Origin: Lineolata rhizophorae
Taxonomy: Eukaryota; Ascomycota; Dothideomycetes; Lineolatales; Lineolataceae
Length of the DNA stretch: 64,000 bases
NCBI GenBank assembly: GCA_010093515.1
Contig: MU001684.1
Coordinates: forward strand, 172,486-236,485
Reading direction: 5' to 3'
How positions within the stretch are numbered: position 1 is the stretch's first letter; every line of letters begins with the position of its first letter. The position numbers and the translations under genes were made by a program. Shown here one piece after another: positions 58,063 through 64,000 of this stretch. The notes under the pieces were generated by a model. The model saw nothing but the letters and a program-made list of their open reading frames with translations, was not told the origin of the DNA and made no database searches.

Positions 58063-61000
58063 AGCAGCCGTGACGCGCGACGAGACATGAACCATTGGAC
58101 CGTGCAAGAGACAAGACGGCGCATTTCTCGGTCACGGCAAGTGCAGGAAGGCTGTGCCTCTTTCCGCGTCGGCTGCGGCTGCAGGAGCGGGCGACAGTGA
58201 GGAAGGTGGGCCAATGCCTGGTGTTGGCCGAGTATCGTCATCCAGCTGCCGGAGCGCGAGAGGGCGGCCGGAAGCGGGTCGGCGAGAACCCGCTACATAG
58301 ACGCGAGGCATTCGTCCCGAGTGCCCAGCAGCGGCAGGCGAGCGAGCGCGCGGTCGGTGGAGCGAGGTACATTTTTTTTCCTAGGGGGTGGGATGTGATG
58401 TGGGCTGCAGAACACCTGGCAAGCGTTGGCAACCGCGTGTACGATTCCTTTTGGCCAGGGCGGCTGGGGGTTGAAGGGAAAAGGGGGGTTGGATAACTCA
58501 TCCTACATATGCGGCCGCGGAGGCGGCCCCGCCGCGCGCTTTTGTTTGCTGCAGGCCTGCGTCAGTCGGTCGGTTTGCGGCCTTTGCGATCCTCGCTCCC
58601 GTGGCCGCAGCCGTGTGTGTATGTCGTCGTGCCGCGCGCCGGTGGACCTCGAGCGGGTGGTGCCGCGCTCAGAGTGAGCATCCATGGAAGCGCCAGTCCC
58701 CTTTCCCAAGGACGCGGAACGCTACCAGCCGGGAGCGGGCGGGCGGCCAGGGGTGGGCCCGGCCCTTGCCCCCAGGGCGCTGGGATCGTCGCGTCTTGGC
58801 CCCCGGAACTCTCCCGTCTCTCTTTTTCTTTCTCCCGTCACCATCGCGCTGCCAGCAGAGCGTGCATGCCTCGGCTCTACGTAGTACGCTGGCGAACCAT
58901 CCATTTGCTGCACCCTCTCTACTAGCTCTCTTAGTATATCCTATGTAGTACTCCGTATTGCCATGGTACTGCTCCCGTCCGTGACCGAGCCCGGTGGGTG
59001 ACCGACCCAAGGCGCGGGCCGTCCATCTCCCTATGTACATACCCGGCTTGTGCCCCGTCCACCGGCGTCCGGGCTCTTCCAAGTACCAGGGTAAAAGAAC
59101 GTCGGCCCGCTACGAAGTCGAGGAAACGAAGCACTGAATGGAAAGTCTACCGACGCCGGTGAGGTGCTAGGGCGAGGGAGGGTATGTGTACGTGTGCGTG
59201 CGCGTCAATCCGGTAGGTTGGAAGAGATCAGGCGAGGCTGAGGCTCCCTTGCAGCTTTTCACGTCCTTGCGTTAACGGAAGTCGAAGAGATCGTTGTACT
59301 ACGTGAAATTGTTGGTGAGATTGATCCCGGCTCGGGCGCTGAATCGGGTAATGTGCCAAGATTTACTTTTGCCCCAACGTATAGACCATACAATATTGCT
59401 TTTTTTCTTTTTTGGCTACTGAGATAAATGTGCGAGGATTGTGAAATGGATATAAAGGTACAGTAGCGAGCCAACACCCCCGGCGGGCTGACCAAAGGCC
59501 TAGACATATAGATGCGTTGCAGCCGGGTAGCCATGATTGCATATCTAACCGCAGAGTTGCTCTCACGGCCGAATCGAGCGCGGTTTTCAGTCTAACATGC
59601 GTACTTATCCTACCTACCCGCGTGCCTGCGGGATTGCGCCTGTGGGAAATTTTGCACGATTGTGGCATTCCTGGGTGCCGGCTTTTGCCTCCGGCTGCGT
59701 GGCATTCGAGCGGTGAGCAGCTCGCCGAGGCGCAGGCGAGCAGCTCGCTGCACCGGCCGAGGCACCCCCTTGGCCCCTTGGGGGTGTGCGAATTGTGGCT
59801 AGAACTGCCACCATTGGCCGCCCCAGGTTTGGCTTGCGTCCCACCACCAGCAAGGCTGCAAGGTTGCTGCAAGAGCTAGCTGGGTAGTTACTAGTACCTT
59901 ATGTGCTATGTAGGTGTGCGCTCGCCACTTTGCCAATGAGTATGGGCAAGCCGGGAGGGCGCACAGTGAGTTGAAAACGAAAACAAAAAATCAACCATGT
60001 GGAAAAGGAAGAGAGAGAAGGACGGAGAGAGCGCTTGCCTACCAACGGAGACGAAGGGCGCCCATAAAGTAGGTATCTATCGGTTTTGCCACGCATGAGC
60101 AAGCATCGTGGACTGGCTCCAGCTGGTTGCCGTTTTCTTTGACCGGCCGGTGCTCTTTCTCTCTCTCCCTCCCTCCATCAATCTCTCCCTTGTCTCCCTG
60201 TCTATCGTAGGAGGCGGCAGCTTAGGCCGGTCGTCAGTCAGCCCTCTTGCCCTCTTCAGCGCCCCGAGCGGACCAATCCCCTTCGCAATCGGTCACTCCC
60301 TCCCGTCCATCCTGCTCCTACCCACGTTGCGCAGGCAGTAGCCCGGTGGGTGGCGTCTCCTGCGTACCTACCTGCCTAGCACCTCGGCGGAGCGCCAGCT
60401 CAGGCCGCTACTAAAGCTAGCTAGGTCTTCCGTTCTAACAGCACGCCCTGACCTTCCTTTCCTTGACCGTTCGTTTTATGCCTGTCCCGGCTTCCCAGCT
60501 AAGCCCGCATATAAGACGGCCCTCTTGCCTCCCGGTGGCGCGCGGGAACTTCACTGTTGGCCTGAGCTATTTCTGCCCGCTGCATCCGCCTAGTTGGCAG
60601 TGATTAGGCAGGCCTATGGGGTGCAGTGGCATTCAAACCAACATACCTTAGCACCTAGTGACTTCCCACCACCCGGTGTCATTGAAAATCGTGACTCAGT
60701 GCGGCAATTTCATTGGTCTCAACCACTACCTCCCGCCAGCCGGCTCGCTACATCTTTCACTTTATATTTCTTAACGGGTTTTTTTTTTTCATTCCTTCTG
60801 CTTTTGCCTTGCGCCTTCTAGAGTGCCACCGCCAAACCAGCGAGAAGAAAGGCCGGGGACCCGGTCTCAAGGGTTTGGCCCGCCGTTACACGCGCAACGC
60901 ACGACGTGTGCCGGACTACCTAGATCTCAAAAGATCCGGGCCCAGCCAGAGCTGTGTGCAACTACTGCCCCACCGACTCGTCTGTGCGGCTTGGCCTGCC

Positions 61001-61341
61001 CGGCTGAGCTCCTACTTCGTCGCCGCTGCCTCACCGTTCCGGGAGGCAAGTGGAGTTGAGTGACCACCTCACCGGGAGCCCGGGATTGGCCGCACGAAGG
61101 GCGCCTCCGCGAGCTCATTCGCACAGCCCGCCGTCGAACAGTCAATCTCTGGCGTTGGCGGCCGGTGCCTTGCGCTTCGCCCTCCCTCCTCCTCGAGACA
61201 GTGGCGGAAGGGAAGACGCCAGAGCATCGCCCACGTACATAAAACAGGCTTCCGTCCTCTCCATCCCGCCGGACCATTCGCGCTTGACTCCCGGGGCCCG
61301 TTGCCACCTGCCACGGAAGCGTCGAGAAGAAGGATATATCC
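58063..61341. promoter_or_regulatory. Long intergenic region and leader of the AAA-type gene
   Basis: 3.3 kb without a recognisable protein. A pyrimidine tract lies at about 60150-60203, a TATA-like CATATAAGA at 60508-60516, and a short C/G hairpin at 59764-59787. The distance from the TATA-like box to the ATG (about 830 nt) would make a long leader. Introns or an upstream non-coding exon may be present but I could not define them. Confidence 0.4.
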
Positions 61342-62706
61342 ATGAGCAAGCCGGCGGCCAACAAGCAAGCCAGCAGCAGCAGCGACGCATCCAGTAGCGG
61401 CGCGAATAACCCTCCAGTCATCGCGACTACTACAAGTGGAACCTCCGCCCCACTCTCGACCGCCGCTTCCACTTCTACGCCCCCTCCGGTAGTGCCACCG
61501 ACATATGAGCAGCCCGCCACCACAACAGCATCGTCTTCGACTTCGCCGCCTCGTCGCGGCTCGCTGCCAAACCCTCAATTAGCATCCTCCCCGACATCAA
61601 CAGCGGCCCAGGACGCCACCGCGTTAACCTCCGCGCCCGCACAACGAGCATCGCCATCCAAGGCCGCAAACACCGCCGCAAACTCCACGCCGACTCCCGC
61701 GGGCGCTGCTCTCGTAGCCGCTCTCGCAATCTCGGGATCCAGCGCCTACCACCACCACCAGCATCACCGCTTGCACTCCTCCGCACCCACCGGCTCGGGC
61801 ACCGGCACTACGCCATCCGCATCCGCGGCGCCGTCGGCGAAGAGCGACGACGAAGGCACGCTCGCGTATCCTTTCCTCCTGACACCCGCGTCCTCGGACG
61901 AGTCGCAGACGCAGTCGCCGCCCCCGGAGGCATCGTCATCGGCGGCGGCGGCAGCAGCAGAGACGAAGACGCAGGAGAGGCCGTCTCCGCGCCCAAGCTC
62001 TAGGACCTCGTCTGTTGCGGCAGGCGCGATCGAGCGCGAAAGGGAAGAGCGACACCCTCCCAATCACGTGATTGCTGGTGACGCCGCGGAAGCTTGCGAC
62101 GAGGGCGCCATGGATACCGCACATAAGGACATCTCGACGCAGGAGGAGATGAACAGGCAGAGCAAAGGGGAGCAGGCGAGCAAGGGCCCTCCACAGCAGC
62201 AGGATGACGCCAGGCCGGGTACGTCGGGTGGCGGCGGCGTCGCGGCGGCAGTGGCCGAGGAGGAGGCCGGGGCGTCGACAGGCATATCGCCGGGCGCTAA
62301 CGGCGCGCAGGGGCATCATCAGGGGAAGAAAAAGATGGTAGTGAAGAAGAAGCGTGGGAAGTGCTTGAAGCACTCATATGGCAAGAGAAAAAAGCGCGTT
62401 AAGGGCGCGAGGCACGCAGCGACCGAGTCGGATAGCTCCGACTCGGAAGATAGCGATAGGCGGGACGAAGAGAATAGCGATTCGGATGAGGAGTCGGAGG
62501 ACGAGAGCTCCGACGCGGAAGAGGTCACGGAGAAGGAAAAGCAGAAGGGCAAAAAGAAGAAGCGGCCTGACTGTCAAGGTAAGAAGAAAGCCGGCCGGAG
62601 CAAGAAGTCATCCAAGAAGTCGCGCAAGCACGGCCTCTCCGCCAAGAAGCAGGAGTCCTCGTCGGATTCTAGTTCTGTTTCGGACACAGAAGACTCGAGG
62701 AGTGAC

Positions 62707-62739
<33 letters not shown>

Positions 62740-64000
62740 TCCGAGAGCGAGCCTGTCCGTAAGAAGCATCACAAGGGCCGCAGGAAGTCGTCAAGCGCCA
62801 AGAAGCCGCGTCGCCGCCGCGATGACATGTCGTCGGAGAGTGACGAGTCGACCGAGGAGTCGGGCGCGAGCGCCGACGACGGCCTGGCGTCCAAGGTCGC
62901 GCGGATGGAGAAGAGGCTCGAGAAGTTGAAGCTGAAGCAGCGGACGGCGCAAACGCAAACCGGCAAGAGCAAGAAGGGTCCTCGCTCCGGGGAGTCCGTC
63001 GCGCCGGATCCGGCGGCACAGCTTGCCGCGTTGCTGGGCTCCCGGGCAGGGCTAGGCGCCGGCGGTATGACCCTAGGCAGCAGCGGTGCGGTGGGGAAGA
63101 AGAACTCCAGGGTTGCCGGGACGGACCAGAAGCAGAAGAAGAAGGACAAGGCGAAGCGCGCGAGCACGCTCGAGTACAAGCGTGTCGATCAGCTCTGGGA
63201 CTCGGCAATTCACAACTACACGCTCAAAGAGAGCGCGCAGGACGTGGAGGACGAGTTCGATCAGTACGTCTTCACCGTGCGGCGCAAGTTCGACTGGGAG
63301 AACAAGTACCGGAGTACCGTTGTGGATATCAAGTCGAAGCTGTTGCGAGAGGCGCTCGCGGAGGTGATGAAGGACGTCAAGGGCGTGTCGCTGGTGGAGG
63401 AGCAGCCGAGCGTCGACCCAAATATGCTCTTCTTGTACCTAGAGGAAATCCGGGTCCACGCCAAACAGACTCTGAAGAACCGCAAGAAGAAGACTAAGAA
63501 GCGCAAGGACAAGAAGCGTATAGGCCTCGTGATCTCCCATTGCAAGGTGCTCATCGGATACTTGGACGACGATTACGACGAAACGAAGAAGACGCTGTAT
63601 CCTCTCCTCGAAGCCGGAAACATCACGTTCGACCTCCTATGGGCGCTATTCAAACCGAACACGATCACCTATACGCCAGCGTACGGCTCGGTGGACGATC
63701 CACGCTGCTTCAAGGTCGACTATGCGAACAAGGAGGACTCTTTCATCCGCGGGGAGTGGTACTGCATAGAAGGGCGTTACCTAGAGTACGATGGCAAGGG
63801 CTTCGGGCTCGGGGAGTTCGAGGTTGACGTTAGCTCGTTCAAGGGGCCTCGCAAGATCACGAGCCTCTCGTGCTACCCCTTGCGCTTCCACAGGGACCCG
63901 GAGGGCCTCAAGAAGCAGCTGATCGAGCGCGGCAAGCGCTTCGTCAGCATGACGGGGATGAACTACCGCTTCCATAAAGGCCTTGCGTTCCAGAAGCGGA
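61342..64000 (+). CDS. AAA-type ATPase-like protein, N-terminal part (DUF7025 region), cut by window edge
   Basis: The frame opens at ATG 61342 (MSKPAANKQASSSSDASSSG) and stays open to the edge, 886 codons, so the C-terminus is missing. The first ~330 residues are Ser/Thr/Pro/Ala-rich. Charged Lys/Arg and acidic blocks follow (ESDSSDSEDSD, then KKKRPD), plus a run of nine AGC-encoded serines at 62710-62736. From about residue 610 the sequence becomes ordered: STLEYKRVDQLWDSAIHNYT, FDLLWALFKPNTITYTPAYG, SFIRGEWYCIEGRYLEYDG and MTGMNYRFHKGLAFQK. This matches the DUF7025 region that precedes an AAA ATPase core in many filamentous-fungal proteins. The core itself would begin beyond base 64000, so ATPase function is inferred from the family. 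The unusually long basic/acidic N-terminus suggests a nuclear protein. Confidence 0.8.

Noticed and set aside
59764-59787. C-run/G-run hairpin CACCCCC...GGGGGTG as a terminator or RNA gene
   Set aside because: Seven-base stem in GC-rich sequence is expected by chance and fungal genes do not use such terminators.

Overview
The window is nuclear DNA of a filamentous ascomycete (Pezizomycotina; the proteins look most like Sordariomycetes). The reasons are: short introns (about 50-170 nt) with GTRNGY donors and CAG/TAG acceptors; monocistronic genes on both strands; and fungal families such as ERG5/CYP61, a NAM9-type mitochondrial S4 protein, a NACHT protein with a fungal N-terminal domain, a Mit_KHE-type protein and a DUF7025-type AAA protein. 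Genes were assembled by reading exons across splice sites by eye. Where exons are listed, the coding total is an exact multiple of three.

Layout. 0.5-2.6 kb (-): unrecognised Pro/Ser-rich protein. 4.5-6.8 kb (+): secreted dipeptidyl peptidase IV. 7.2-8.7 kb (-) and 9.3-11.0 kb (+): divergent mitochondrial S4 protein and La-motif RNA-binding protein. 11.2-12.0 kb: AT-rich stretch with a possible transposase relic. 12.3-14.4 kb (-): exocyst EXO70. 15.2-17.9 kb (+): cPLA2-like phospholipase. 18.9-20.0 kb (+): RGG/Pro/SR-rich protein. 20.8-22.4 kb (-): cytochrome b5-FMN lactate-dehydrogenase-like protein. 22.5-26.0 kb: gene-poor block with decayed gene remains. 26.0-27.6 kb (-) and 28.0-31.6 kb (+): divergent NAD-isocitrate dehydrogenase subunit 2 and exocyst SEC5. 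32.8-34.5 kb (+): SRF1-like membrane protein. 35.8-37.0 kb (+): mitochondrial K+/H+-exchange-related protein. 38.5-39.1 kb (+): cupin. 40.0-42.6 kb (+): cullin-1. 43.6-45.3 kb (+): mitochondrial pyruvate-dehydrogenase-type kinase. 45.8-48.6 kb (-) and 49.3-51.1 kb (+): a NACHT/NLR-like gene carrying a one-base frameshift, divergent from ERG5. 51.9-52.6 kb (+): mitochondrial rhodanese. 53.1-55.6 kb (+): pentatricopeptide protein. 56.0-58.1 kb (+): PTEN-type phosphatase. 61.3 kb to the right edge (+): N-terminal part of an AAA-type protein, cut off by the window.

Most genes are conserved housekeeping genes: secretion (EXO70, SEC5), mitochondrial function (S4, IDH2, PDK-type kinase, Mit_KHE, rhodanese, PPR), ubiquitin ligation, sterol synthesis and phosphoinositide signalling. 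They are not arranged as a biosynthetic cluster. Accessory signals are the broken NLR with a minisatellite over its stop codon, the decayed secreted-protein-like locus at 23.8-25.3 kb, the possible transposase relic, and an interstitial telomere-like repeat at 35.3 kb. I saw no CRISPR array, rRNA, convincing tRNA or virus-derived gene, and no clear new multi-gene system.
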